From positions 157,547-221,546 of the forward strand of contig NZ_STGF01000012.1 of the NCBI RefSeq assembly GCF_005222705.1: 64,000 nt of DNA, written 5' to 3'. Every line of letters begins with the position of its first letter. Position 1 is the first letter of the stretch. The translations under genes were made by a program, and so were the position numbers. This DNA comes from Paenibacillus sp. SY21-1. Its GTDB lineage: Bacteria > Bacillota > Bacilli > Paenibacillales > Paenibacillaceae. This document shows, piece after piece, positions 42,749 to 51,992 of this stretch. The notes beneath the pieces were generated by a model. It was given only the letters and a program-made list of their open reading frames with translations. It searched no databases and was not told the DNA's origin.

Positions 42749-42780
42749 AAAGATAAGGCATGCAGCAAACCGCTGCATGC
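42749..42780 (-). terminator. Terminator of the glycan operon
   Basis: GCATGCAGC (42758-42766) and GCTGCATGC (42772-42780) form a perfect 9-bp stem with a 5-base loop. On the minus strand it is followed by CTTATCTTT. It separates the glycoside hydrolase gene from the iol operon transcribed in the same direction. Confidence 0.55.
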
Positions 42781-42856
42781 AACATGAGCTATGCGGCAGA
42801 CCTTCGGCGCTTAACCGAATGGGCCTGCCCAGTAAATAGCCCGCTCTGTCCTTTTT

Positions 42857-45166
42857 TTAAACCAGACTGCTTGCTTCATCGGCGATAGCGCCAGTATTCC
42901 GGCTATCGTCCTTGCCGCCAGAGCCTTTCGTCTGTTCCGCCTGCTTCAATCTGTTGATTTCGACGCCCGCCAGCATCATGATGCCGATACCGTGATTGTC
43001 ATTAACGACGGTACGCAAATCGTACATGTAATAATCCGGTGAATAAGAGTATCTGGAGCCGCTGCAAACGCCGTGAACATTGCCCTGACGGTCGATTGCC
43101 TGGCTTGCCAAACCGCGCCAGGCTTTGTGCGCGGCCGAAGCGTAGCGCTCTGGCTCATCGAGCCAACCGAAGCGAACGCCGCGCGCGAAGGCGTATGCGA
43201 ACATCGCCGTGCAGGAAGCCTCTTCATAAGCATCCGATCGATTAAGCACCTGATGCCATAAGCCGGATTCCGCTTGCACAGCCGCAATACCCGCGCATAG
43301 CTCGCGCAGCATCTCCAGCAGCGCAGCGCGATCCTTATGCTCCGCTGGCAGCTTCTCAAGCAGCTCGGTCAGCGAGAACAGGCACCATCCGTTGCCGCGG
43401 CCCCACGGCATGCGGGTAGCCTTGCCGTATTTGAAATCGAACACATGCGACATTAAGCGCTCTGGCTGCATAAAGAGATAGCTTTTGAATAGCAGGAATT
43501 GCCTTGCAGCCTCGTCCAGCGCCTCTGTGCGCCCTGTCGCTTCGGCATAACGAATAAGAAACGGCGCGCTCATGTACAAATCGTCCGCCCACATCGTATC
43601 CGCCGAATATTCGCCTGGACATAAGCGGTAGAATGCGCCATCCTCGCGGCGCTCCAGCTGAGTCAGCATGAATTCTGCAATGACATCGGCGATGCGCAGA
43701 AAGCTTCGGTCTCCTGTCTGCAAATGGGCCTCCAGCATCGCGGAGCCGAAGGAACCGCAATTGTCCAGCATCCGAATCAGCACCAGCTGATGGTTAATGG
43801 ACGGAAAGCCGTATTCATCGCGATCCCACAGCGAATATTCATACATTTCCGTGCAGGTTCTAATATGGTGCAGAGCATAGCTTTGCAAATCCCGCCGGCC
43901 CAGCTCTTTGCCCATGCGCAGCAAGCCGTACATCGTAACGCCAAGCGGGTAGTCCCAGCGCCCAAAATTGGTGGCCGTGCCCGTTGTCCATTTATTGCTG
44001 AGCATTGCATTCTCATAATAAGGCCTTACTCGCGCTTCCGGCGCATCAAGCGACCAGTACAACGGCTGGCCGGAGCCTGCGGCGGCAAACAGCTTCGCCG
44101 TCGTGCACAGCTCCTCCGGAGCAAGCGTCTCGGATGCGTCCAGCGGACCGACCAACAGCCATTTTCCGTCATGGCCATGAACGGGCAGCGGCAGCTTGAG
44201 ATTCAAAGCTTCTCCCTCCGCTCCGCCCGCTGCGGCGCGAAGCTCGAAGCCCCAGCCCTGCCGGCCGGCCTCGCTTCTCACAACAAGCTGCGCCGTACCC
44301 GGTTCGGCTACTATAGCAGCCGTGTAGTCGCCGGCTTCTTCAAGCTCTACAACCAGCTTACCGCTCAGCCAAATCTTGGTTGGACCAAAAGCTTTGCCTG
44401 CCACTACAATTTGACGGGTTCCATAAGGAATCGCAAGCGCGCTCCAGCCGTAGCCTGCCGTATGCCCGCTTCCGCTTGCGGCTAAACCAAACACCCGCTC
44501 AAAGTTTGGCTGCGCCTTCTCCTCCGAGGTCCAATTCGTACGCGGCAGCCAAGCTTCACCGCTGTTCCGTTCGTTGGCTGTATAATCCAGAGCGGCAAGC
44601 TCGCCGCCAAACCTCGGCTCGCGGAACGGCCCCGCATATACCCAGCCTGCGGCCCCCGAACGATTGGCAAACGGAGCGAGCACCTGCATGATGCGCACCT
44701 TCGCCTCGTCGGCTCCAAAGCGGCAGCCGAACCCGGCCTGCGTCCTTCTCGCTTCCACCAGCAGCGTGTTCCAGCCTTTGCGTAGCAGAAGCGGAATAAC
44801 GGCTTGCCCATCCGCCTTCAGTTCATCCACGGCCGTTGAACGGTATGCCCGTTCATCGTTCACATACAGACGGACGGGCCCGAAGGGCTCCAGCAGCCCA
44901 TCCAGCGATCGTTCGTCATCGCTCCATACGAGTCCGTACGCGTATCCGTAGTCTCCGTCCTCGGCATCTGGCATGCGGGACGATAAGTCCATATCGTACA
45001 GTCCGTTCGCATCCTGCAAGATGCCTGCTTTAGAGAAAGCCCTCATAGCAAAGGGAATCGGAGGATTGGCCCCTGCATAGCGGTTAGCCAGCACCTCCAA
45101 TACTTGCTGCTCCTCGTCTCCGAACCAGTAATAGGAGCTTTGACGCGGCTCCAGATAGACGGTCAT
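42857..45166 (-). CDS. GH88/GH105-type unsaturated glycuronyl hydrolase with N-terminal domains, 769 aa
   Basis: The C-terminal ~370 residues form an (alpha/alpha)6 barrel of the GH88/GH105 type (YteR-like unsaturated rhamnogalacturonyl hydrolase): KWTTGTATNFGRWDYPLGVT, an Asp in DRDEYGFPSINHQ, WADDLYMSAPFLIRYAEATG, MPWGRGNGWCLFSLTELLE and GLWHQVLNR. The N-terminal ~390 residues look like beta-sandwich carbohydrate-interaction modules. No signal peptide is present, so it is probably intracellular and acts on imported unsaturated oligosaccharides. The ATG at 45166 follows AGGA; the longer frame to 45253 is unsupported. It is the last gene of the glycan operon. Confidence 0.88.
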   Translation of the reverse strand: MTVYLEPRQSSYYWFGDEEQQVLEVLANRYAGANPPIPFAMRAFSKAGILQDANGLYDMDLSSRMPDAEDGDYGYAYGLVWSDDERSLDGLLEPFGPVRLYVNDERAYRSTAVDELKADGQAVIPLLLRKGWNTLLVEARRTQAGFGCRFGADEAKVRIMQVLAPFANRSGAAGWVYAGPFREPRFGGELAALDYTANERNSGEAWLPRTNWTSEEKAQPNFERVFGLAASGSGHTAGYGWSALAIPYGTRQIVVAGKAFGPTKIWLSGKLVVELEEAGDYTAAIVAEPGTAQLVVRSEAGRQGWGFELRAAAGGAEGEALNLKLPLPVHGHDGKWLLVGPLDASETLAPEELCTTAKLFAAAGSGQPLYWSLDAPEARVRPYYENAMLSNKWTTGTATNFGRWDYPLGVTMYGLLRMGKELGRRDLQSYALHHIRTCTEMYEYSLWDRDEYGFPSINHQLVLIRMLDNCGSFGSAMLEAHLQTGDRSFLRIADVIAEFMLTQLERREDGAFYRLCPGEYSADTMWADDLYMSAPFLIRYAEATGRTEALDEAARQFLLFKSYLFMQPERLMSHVFDFKYGKATRMPWGRGNGWCLFSLTELLEKLPAEHKDRAALLEMLRELCAGIAAVQAESGLWHQVLNRSDAYEEASCTAMFAYAFARGVRFGWLDEPERYASAAHKAWRGLASQAIDRQGNVHGVCSGSRYSYSPDYYMYDLRTVVNDNHGIGIMMLAGVEINRLKQAEQTKGSGGKDDSRNTGAIADEASSLV

Positions 45167-45227
45167 GTCCGGTTTCCTACCTTTCTTGTTATCCTGTAGC
45201 GGTATTTGCTGCGACTGCCGCCTGATT

Positions 45228-46973
45228 CTATTTGCCGGATAATCTGATTTCAAATGTGTGGTCGTAAGGCGTAAGCAAATTGACCAGCAGCGTTTGACAG
45301 CTCGGCGGGTAGGACACGTTGTTTAACGCTTGCGCCAGATGCTGGCGCGCGCCGCCCTCAAGCTCAATCCAGTCCTCTCCCGCAGTGTATCGAGCCGTTC
45401 CCCCTGTCCAGAACGTCGTAGCCTGCCCGGCAGCCTCCAAATGATCGCCGCTGAGAGTTCCCTCGCTTGCGAATACGAAAGACAGCTGTGTCAGCAGTAC
45501 ATCCGCCTTGTCGCAGCTCACGCGTACTCGCCAGCCCGTCTCCGTCTCTGTCAGCGAGACCTTCACCTGATGGCTCTGCTCGTGCGTCGTTTCCCGCAGC
45601 TGATGTGGAAAAAGATACCACGGGCTTACCGTGTCACTGGATGAAGCAGGCAAGCTCTCCTGCGCGACAGGTCCGTAATAGCCCTTCTTCTCGGTTGCCT
45701 CCAATGTATAGCCTTGCCCCAGATCCTCCAGCCGCTGCATTTTGACGAAGCCGGGCTCGAAGGAGGAAGCGACTTGAACGGCGAGAAGCCGCGCCGCGCC
45801 ATGCCGCAGGGCAAAAAACGAGGATACCTCCGTCATGACCGTTGCGCTTGTCGCGCCGTCGCGGATTCTCGCAACAGGCGCCCCAAACTCGGGATGCAGC
45901 CTGCTATGGAAAATACGCCCGCCATGTCCGGCCTGCTCCATGCCGCTCAAATAACGCTCGCGCGGAAAGCTGCCGTTAATCGTAACCCGATAAGTAGCGG
46001 GAAGCGGCGATGGCTCAACCGTCAGCTCTCTGAGCTGCGGCGAACGCAGCAGCCCCAGCAGCGTATTGCTAGGCAGTCCTTCCGGGTGATTCAGCAAATC
46101 TGCCGCCAATTCGGACATCGCAGCAAATAGCGGGTCCTGATCCAGATTGGCCATCCAACGGGTTGCGAGGAAATAGCCCGCAAGCGTGTGCTTGACGCCA
46201 AAATCCTGTCTACCGGAATAATCCGTTACGACCTCTCCATCAGGATGTACCAGATAAGCCATCATCCTCAGGTTGCGGCGCACCGGCTCCAATAGTTCGG
46301 GCATATCGAGCTGCTCCGCCGCGTAGATAAGCGCGATATCGCTAACTGCGTTGTAGATGCCGTTGCTTCGTTCCGTCCACTCTCCATCCTCTGTGCAGTC
46401 CATACCCTCCGCAAGCCAGTGCATGGCGCGCGCCTTAAGCTCCTCTCTGCCAGTCAGCCTGTAGAGAAAGCCTAAAGCCGAGGTGATAATCCAGCGATGA
46501 TTCGGCGTATGGCAGCCTCCGCTAAGCATCGCCGGAATCGTCCGCTCAAGAAATTGCCGCAGCAGCCTGGTTGCCACTTGCAGCGGCGGCCATTGCTGCG
46601 CTTCCGCCGCGAGCAGCTCATGCACTTGCGCCAGGCCGCCTACTACAAAAGCGGTGTCGGGCGGCGAGTGCATGTTCGTCCAAGGAGGCGATATCGTGCC
46701 GTCCTCATGCTGCGCTCCAAGCAAATAACGAATCGCCAGCTCGATTCGGGTCAGCAGCGTCTCATCCCGATACAAGGATGAATCCGGATTAATCAGGGCA
46801 GAGGCCCATATCGCAACCTGCATCGATGTTCCCCAATGGCTTGGCGAGGGGATGCCGGTTGACGGCTCGATGACGCCTCCATAAAACCGGTTATTTTCAT
46901 CCAGAATCTGCCGCTCCATACTTTCCTTTGTCCAGCTATCGTTCGCAATCACTAGCTTCTGATAAATGCCCAC
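45228..46973 (-). CDS. Uncharacterised glycan-locus protein, probable alpha-toroid plus beta-sandwich, 581 aa
   Basis: The N-terminal ~300 residues are Trp-, His- and Leu-rich helical repeats suggestive of an (alpha/alpha) toroid (NRFYGGVIEPSTGIPSPSHW; GGCHTPNHRWIITSALGFLY; YSGRQDFGVKHTLAGYFLAT). The C-terminal half is beta-rich, as in heparinase II/III-like or polysaccharide lyase families. I cannot place it in a named family. No signal peptide is seen. The start is uncertain: the GTG at 46973 is preferred because GAGGGGAG lies about 11 bases upstream; the frame is open to 47033. Context, between a TIM-barrel enzyme and GH88/105, suggests glycan degradation. Confidence 0.75.
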   Translation of the reverse strand: MGIYQKLVIANDSWTKESMERQILDENNRFYGGVIEPSTGIPSPSHWGTSMQVAIWASALINPDSSLYRDETLLTRIELAIRYLLGAQHEDGTISPPWTNMHSPPDTAFVVGGLAQVHELLAAEAQQWPPLQVATRLLRQFLERTIPAMLSGGCHTPNHRWIITSALGFLYRLTGREELKARAMHWLAEGMDCTEDGEWTERSNGIYNAVSDIALIYAAEQLDMPELLEPVRRNLRMMAYLVHPDGEVVTDYSGRQDFGVKHTLAGYFLATRWMANLDQDPLFAAMSELAADLLNHPEGLPSNTLLGLLRSPQLRELTVEPSPLPATYRVTINGSFPRERYLSGMEQAGHGGRIFHSRLHPEFGAPVARIRDGATSATVMTEVSSFFALRHGAARLLAVQVASSFEPGFVKMQRLEDLGQGYTLEATEKKGYYGPVAQESLPASSSDTVSPWYLFPHQLRETTHEQSHQVKVSLTETETGWRVRVSCDKADVLLTQLSFVFASEGTLSGDHLEAAGQATTFWTGGTARYTAGEDWIELEGGARQHLAQALNNVSYPPSCQTLLVNLLTPYDHTFEIRLSGK

Positions 46974-47091
46974 AGCCGCTTCAGCTCCCCTCAATGTTAC
47001 CCGCGCTCGACCTCCGGCAGCGCCGCCCGTCAAACGCTTTATCTATGTTCTTTGCTTTCATTCCAGTCGTTAATGCAGGCAGCTTCTACCG

Positions 47092-48225
47092 CTACAGCCT
47101 TGCTGCGGACAGCTTCTCCAGCAGCATCGTGTGACTGAGCTCTATTTCCTCGGGCTTGCATACCGCCTTGAGCTCGTACACCTTGACCGGCGCTTCTGCA
47201 ATAATCGGAAGAAACCTGTCAAAATAAGATAGATCTCCGCTATGAATATACGGACAATAGTGATCGGACAAGCCGACCGTTTCATGAATATGCACCCCGG
47301 CGATTTTGCCGCGAACCGCATCCATATCCTCCAGCGTGTCGTACAAGCCCATTCTCTCCATCATCGTCGCATGTCCGAAATCGTACCACAAACCGACTGA
47401 AGCTCCCTTCAGCCGCTCGATAATCGAGCTCGCCTCGCGGAGCGTGGGAAGCTGGTAGCAACGGGAACGCGTCTCGATCCCGAGGCTGACCTTCCAGCCC
47501 TTGGCGGCAATCTGCTCGCATGCTTCTTCAAGACTCCGCTCGATCCGCTGTATATAGTGCGGAGCAAGCCGCTCGCGCCTCTCCAGCATTTCACTCCACA
47601 GCGCTTGATACTCCGCCGAATGCCGACCATATTCCGCATGAATTTTTTTCAGCTCATGATCGATATTGTATTCAAACGGAATTTCGCCCGGATGGACAAC
47701 GACCGCCGCAGCTCCATAGCGATGGGCATAATCGGCGGATTGCACGAGCAGTTCAACCGCCCTTTGCCGTTTCTCCTCATCATCGAAGCCAAGCAGCACG
47801 GAATCTGTGCCATAGTCGGAATCGGCAATAAACGGAAACGTATTATGGACGCTCGATACTCCAATCTCTCCTTTGTCGATCATCGGTTCGATCGTGGAGA
47901 GCAGCTCCGGCGTCACATTATAGTTTAGCTCTACTCGGCGAAAGCCCAGGCTGCGAATCTCGTCTATCATGCCGCTGCCTGTCGTATGCCTCCGAATATT
48001 CCAGCAGGTGGAGAATGAATACTCGCCTTTATCGCTTCCATCCGAAGCCTTCTGGCGTTGTCCGGCAAGGGCAATTCCTTCGGTGCCTTGTGTACCGTCG
48101 AAGGGCGGCTCTGCCGCCGCTCTCGCCGCATCGACATGCTTCCGGTCCGCCGTCTCCCGGGACGCTGCCGCATCGGCAGCCCCGTTAAACGTCTGGGATT
48201 GCGCACGACCCGCACGCTTCGTCAC
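47092..48225 (-). CDS. Sugar phosphate isomerase/epimerase (TIM barrel), 377 aa
   Basis: This is a xylose-isomerase-like TIM barrel: YSFSTCWNIRRHTTGSGMID, EIRSLGFRRVELNYNV, AAVVVHPGEIP, SLGIETRSRCYQLP, VGLWYDFGHATMMERMGL and IAGVHIHETVG. The barrel starts only around residue 70. The GTG at 48225 (AAAGG nine bases upstream) gives an Ala/Arg-rich leader of about 65 residues with no known role, but no start codon exists nearer the barrel. A GTG at 48234 overlapping the permease stop (GTGA) is an alternative. It is probably coupled to the permease translationally and acts on the imported sugar. Confidence 0.82.
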   Translation of the reverse strand: MTKRAGRAQSQTFNGAADAAASRETADRKHVDAARAAAEPPFDGTQGTEGIALAGQRQKASDGSDKGEYSFSTCWNIRRHTTGSGMIDEIRSLGFRRVELNYNVTPELLSTIEPMIDKGEIGVSSVHNTFPFIADSDYGTDSVLLGFDDEEKRQRAVELLVQSADYAHRYGAAAVVVHPGEIPFEYNIDHELKKIHAEYGRHSAEYQALWSEMLERRERLAPHYIQRIERSLEEACEQIAAKGWKVSLGIETRSRCYQLPTLREASSIIERLKGASVGLWYDFGHATMMERMGLYDTLEDMDAVRGKIAGVHIHETVGLSDHYCPYIHSGDLSYFDRFLPIIAEAPVKVYELKAVCKPEEIELSHTMLLEKLSAARL

Positions 48226-48230
48226 GCCTA

Positions 48231-49103
48231 TCACCCTTTCACTGCTCCGAGCATAACGCCGCTTACAAAATAGCGCTGCAGCCACGGATATACAATCAGA
48301 ATAGGAACAGTTGCAAAGATAACGCTTGCCGCCTTGAGGGCTTCAGGTACCATTGTCGTTAACTGCGTGCCTTCATTTCTGAGCAGGTCGGTGATCATAT
48401 TGTTCTGAATCATTTGGTATAGCTTTAACTGCAAAGGGTATAGCTCCGGTTTCGTAATATACATCAGCGTATCCTGGAAGCCGTTCCAACGACCTACTGC
48501 ATAAAACAAGCTTAGCGTCGCGATAACCGGCATCGACAATGGCAGCATGATGCTTAAAAGCGTACGGAAGTGGCTGCTCCCGTCAATCTCTGCCGATTCC
48601 TCCAGGCTTTCAGGAATATTAATAAAGAAAGAAACAAGAATAATCAGATAGAAGGGATTGATTAATCCTGGCAAAATGAGCGCCCATATCGTATCCAGCA
48701 GATGGAGATTTCGCACAAGGATATATTCAGGGATGATGCCGCCGCTGAAAAACATCGTGATTACGACGACCAGCATAATCCATTTGCGGCCCTTCAGCTT
48801 GCTTCGCGACAACGGATAGCCGATTGCAATGGTCATCAGCATGCATAGAACGGTAGTGATGCCGGTAAGCATAATCGTAAAGCCCAGAGACTTGATCATT
48901 GCGGCATCGGTAAATACCTTTTTGTAGGCTTCTATACTCCACTCCACCGGCAGCAAGCTGACTTTCCCAGAAGAAATGGCGCCGGGGGAGCTGAACGATA
49001 TTGCCAAAATATGCAGGAAAGGAGCTAAACAAAGCAGAGTGGTCAGCAAAAGAACAATAAGGTTTACTACATCAAACGTACGATCAGCGGTTTGTGATTT
49101 CAC
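48231..49103 (-). CDS. ABC sugar permease, LplC/YtcP type, 290 aa
   Basis: The product has six predicted transmembrane helices (first: VVNLIVLLLTTLLCLAPFLH), the MetI fold, and an EAA-loop region SLEESAEIDGSSHFRTLLSI. The start is GTG with GAGGAG about ten bases upstream. It pairs with the LplB-type permease at 49164 and the LplA-type binding protein at 50142, a set typical of Bacillales importers for pectin, xylan or other polysaccharide fragments. Confidence 0.92.
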   Translation of the reverse strand: MKSQTADRTFDVVNLIVLLLTTLLCLAPFLHILAISFSSPGAISSGKVSLLPVEWSIEAYKKVFTDAAMIKSLGFTIMLTGITTVLCMLMTIAIGYPLSRSKLKGRKWIMLVVVITMFFSGGIIPEYILVRNLHLLDTIWALILPGLINPFYLIILVSFFINIPESLEESAEIDGSSHFRTLLSIMLPLSMPVIATLSLFYAVGRWNGFQDTLMYITKPELYPLQLKLYQMIQNNMITDLLRNEGTQLTTMVPEALKAASVIFATVPILIVYPWLQRYFVSGVMLGAVKG

Positions 49104-49163
49104 TTTTCGTCCGCTCCTCTCTAATCTAGCTTAATCAGGAAGTCTTCCTGTTCATTTTCAAAG

Positions 49164-50066
49164 TTACATGATGCCGTCGCCGGTAAGCTTCTTGGACGTA
49201 TAATTGGCGCCCAGTACAAATATCAGACCTACGACTGCCTGGAACAGGCCAACTACCGTAGCCAGCGTGTACTGCCCGGACTGAATGCCCACACGGTAGA
49301 CGAACGTACTTAACACATCCGAATATTCCCTTACCGCGAGATTCCCGATAACAAACGGACGGTCAAAGCCGATGCTGATCATATTGCCTAGGTTAATGAT
49401 CAATAGTACAACGATCGTTGAACGCAGACCCGGCAGTGTAATGTGCCAAATCTTTTTCAGACGACCTGCGCCGTCGATGCCTGCAGCCTCGAACAGCTCT
49501 TTATTGATGCCGGTAAGCGCAGCCAAATAAATAATCGTGCCCCAACCAGCGCTTTGCCATACTCCCACCGACAAGTAAGTGAGAAGCCATGAATTCTTCT
49601 CTGTCAAAAACGGGATTGAATCAAAGCCCATACCTGTAATTACGTTGTTGATCATGCCGGATTGCGTACCGAACACCTGGTAGACGATACCGCCGATAAT
49701 AACCCATGAGATAAAATGCGGAATGTAAAGAATCGTCTGGGACAGCTTTTTAAACCACACAATCTTCATCTCGTAAAGCAGTATGGCCAGGATAAGCGGC
49801 GCCGGGAAAGAAACCAGCAAATCCAGGAAGTTCAACATCAGCGTATTGCGCAGCGTTGTATAAAAATCTTTCATTCCGAATACTTCTCGGAACGCTTCAA
49901 AGCCGATCCATTCGCTTCCTCCGATTCCCCGGAAGAAGTTAAAATCTTTAAATGCGATTTGAATGCCATACATCGGGCCGTATTTAAAAATTAAGAAATA
50001 AGCCAGCGGCAGCGTAAGCAGTGCATATAGCTGCCAATATCTCTTTAAATAAGTTGTCGTACGCAC
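49164..50066 (-). CDS. ABC sugar permease, LplB type, 300 aa
   Basis: This membrane permease has about six helices, the LplB-like N-terminus YLKRYWQLYALLTLPLAYFL, PMYGIQIAFKDFN, and the EAA loop ELFEAAGIDGAGRLKKIWHI. The GTG at 50066 is chosen because GGGAGG lies eight bases upstream; the frame continues to 50135 without a ribosome binding site. It is the second gene of the glycan operon. Confidence 0.92.
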   Translation of the reverse strand: MRTTTYLKRYWQLYALLTLPLAYFLIFKYGPMYGIQIAFKDFNFFRGIGGSEWIGFEAFREVFGMKDFYTTLRNTLMLNFLDLLVSFPAPLILAILLYEMKIVWFKKLSQTILYIPHFISWVIIGGIVYQVFGTQSGMINNVITGMGFDSIPFLTEKNSWLLTYLSVGVWQSAGWGTIIYLAALTGINKELFEAAGIDGAGRLKKIWHITLPGLRSTIVVLLIINLGNMISIGFDRPFVIGNLAVREYSDVLSTFVYRVGIQSGQYTLATVVGLFQAVVGLIFVLGANYTSKKLTGDGIM

Positions 50067-50141
50067 AGCGGTTTCCTCCCTGATGCGGCCTTCTGGAGAG
50101 CCGGGGTCACTGACCCCGGCTGTTCCGGCAGGCATATCGCG

Positions 50142-51773
50142 TTATTTTGACTGCATCTCTTTGTAGACCTCTGTACGCTCATCCAAGATGGCTTGGCCTC
50201 CGCTTGCCATGTAATCCTTCATCATGGTATCAAATGTGCTGTCGAACTGATCCGGTTTAGCCATTGTCGTTTTCACGATGATTTCGTTAAATTTGTCTTG
50301 CAGCGTAGTCGCATATTTCGTTTGGGCCTCAATTGGCTTAGGCATCAGAAGCGGCGTAAATCCGTCTGTGTTAGCAATTCTTTGAGCCTCTTCAACTTCG
50401 GCCAGGAATTTGCCCGGCATTTGCAAAGCTCTTGCTTTCAGGTTTTTCTCCATGCTGCCCAGCTGCTTGCCGTTAGAGATAATAGCCATATCGCCGGAGT
50501 TGAACATACGGTCCAGCGCCTCTTGCGTTTGATCTTCCTTCGCTACCGCAATACCGTCTACCAGCGTGAAGTTTTCGCCTTCCACGCCATTTTGCATGTT
50601 GAACAGATTGTCGTCGGACGCCATCCACTCCAGATATTTAACCGCTTCCACAGAACGCTCGCTGGATTTTGGAATCATAATGTACAAACCGTTTTCCGCA
50701 TACAGCGGTTTCGGGTGCTTGCCTTCTTCGTTCGTGTACACGTCAACCGACGCCAGTTTTGCGTCCGGATTGCTTTTTTGCAAAAGGTCATAAGAGCCGT
50801 CTTCATAAAACGGGTTGATATCGTCTTCCGAGTAGAATCCGACTTTGCCATTGGATACGTCCTCGCCAAGCTTCTTTTTGTCCTTGTCGAGACCAAAATC
50901 CTTGCTCATGAGCCCTTCATTGTACAGCTTGTTCATAAATTGAAGGCCGTCCTTGAAGCCCGGCAAAAGAATAGGGTAGTCATTCGAGCCCAATTGCTGA
51001 ATCAGCGTGTATTTCTCTTCGTCTGTAGTCGACTTGATGAACGACCAGAGCAGCGGCTCGTATTGCGCAGACGCAATCGTCATGCCGAGCGGAATCACTT
51101 GACCGCCGGTTTTGCCAGGATCTTTTTCCTTAAACGCTTTCAATACGTTGTAAAGCTCATCTGTCGTTTGCGGAACCGGCAAGCCCAGCGCATCCAGCCA
51201 ATCCTGACGAATAAAGGATGCGTATTTACCAATATTGGAGCGTTTGGCCGGTATCGCGAATTGAACACCGTCAAACTTGCCGTAGTTCAATACTTCATCT
51301 CCGATAAATGCTTTAAGATTAGCGCCATGCTCATCCAGAAGCGGTCCTACATCGGTCAAGCCGCCCTGTTCCGCATAACGGTTGAATACGTTTGGATCAT
51401 AACTAAATACGATATCCGGCACGTTTGTTCCGCTTGCCATCAATACGTTTAGCTTGGCCACTTCCTCAGAACGGGGAACCGGTACAAACTCAACATCAAT
51501 ATTATTTGGATCGCCGAAGTTTTCCTGAACATATTTCGTAAGGTAATTGTCTGTAATGGTTTGTCCTGCAGGCGCGTTGCCGCGGTCGAACACTTCAACC
51601 TTCAAGGTTACGCGTTTGGCCGGCTTCTCTCCGCCGCTGTTGGAGGAACCTGGCTCATTGCTGCTGCCGGAGTTCGAAGAACACGCGGTGAAAATCACTG
51701 CCGAGGCAAGCGCCATTGTAAGCACCATTCTTTTTTTGCCAAGAATTCCGGTTTTGCGTTTGTTTCCGTTCAT
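50142..51773 (-). CDS. ABC binding lipoprotein, LplA type, 543 aa
   Basis: A lipoprotein signal (GKKRMVLTMALASAVIFTAC, lipobox Cys at residue 31) and Ser/Gly linker are followed by a large family-1 solute-binding domain (QTITDNYLTKYVQENFGDPN; VPDIVFSYDPNVFNRYAEQG; YIMIPKSSERSVEAVKYLEW). Length fits the Lpl/YtcQ class that binds oligosaccharides. AAGGGG precedes the ATG. It is the first gene of the operon, downstream of the AraC regulator at 51993. The 219-bp gap between them shows no terminator. Confidence 0.93.
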   Translation of the reverse strand: MNGNKRKTGILGKKRMVLTMALASAVIFTACSSNSGSSNEPGSSNSGGEKPAKRVTLKVEVFDRGNAPAGQTITDNYLTKYVQENFGDPNNIDVEFVPVPRSEEVAKLNVLMASGTNVPDIVFSYDPNVFNRYAEQGGLTDVGPLLDEHGANLKAFIGDEVLNYGKFDGVQFAIPAKRSNIGKYASFIRQDWLDALGLPVPQTTDELYNVLKAFKEKDPGKTGGQVIPLGMTIASAQYEPLLWSFIKSTTDEEKYTLIQQLGSNDYPILLPGFKDGLQFMNKLYNEGLMSKDFGLDKDKKKLGEDVSNGKVGFYSEDDINPFYEDGSYDLLQKSNPDAKLASVDVYTNEEGKHPKPLYAENGLYIMIPKSSERSVEAVKYLEWMASDDNLFNMQNGVEGENFTLVDGIAVAKEDQTQEALDRMFNSGDMAIISNGKQLGSMEKNLKARALQMPGKFLAEVEEAQRIANTDGFTPLLMPKPIEAQTKYATTLQDKFNEIIVKTTMAKPDQFDSTFDTMMKDYMASGGQAILDERTEVYKEMQSK

Positions 51774-51992
51774 TGTTCATGGCCCCTTTTCTTGTGTAAT
51801 AATGGTTATCCGGGCGGGCAACCGATTCTCAGTTAGCATGTGCAGCGAGGTCATTTTCAATCGCCGCCGGGATGACCAAAGTATGTCACAGGAGTTTCAA
51901 ACACGGCAATAAACTAGTTTCCAAACGATAAACCCGAGCTGTAAATTGGAATAATTTGGTCAAAGAAACTGAATTCGTAGACTAAACATTTT

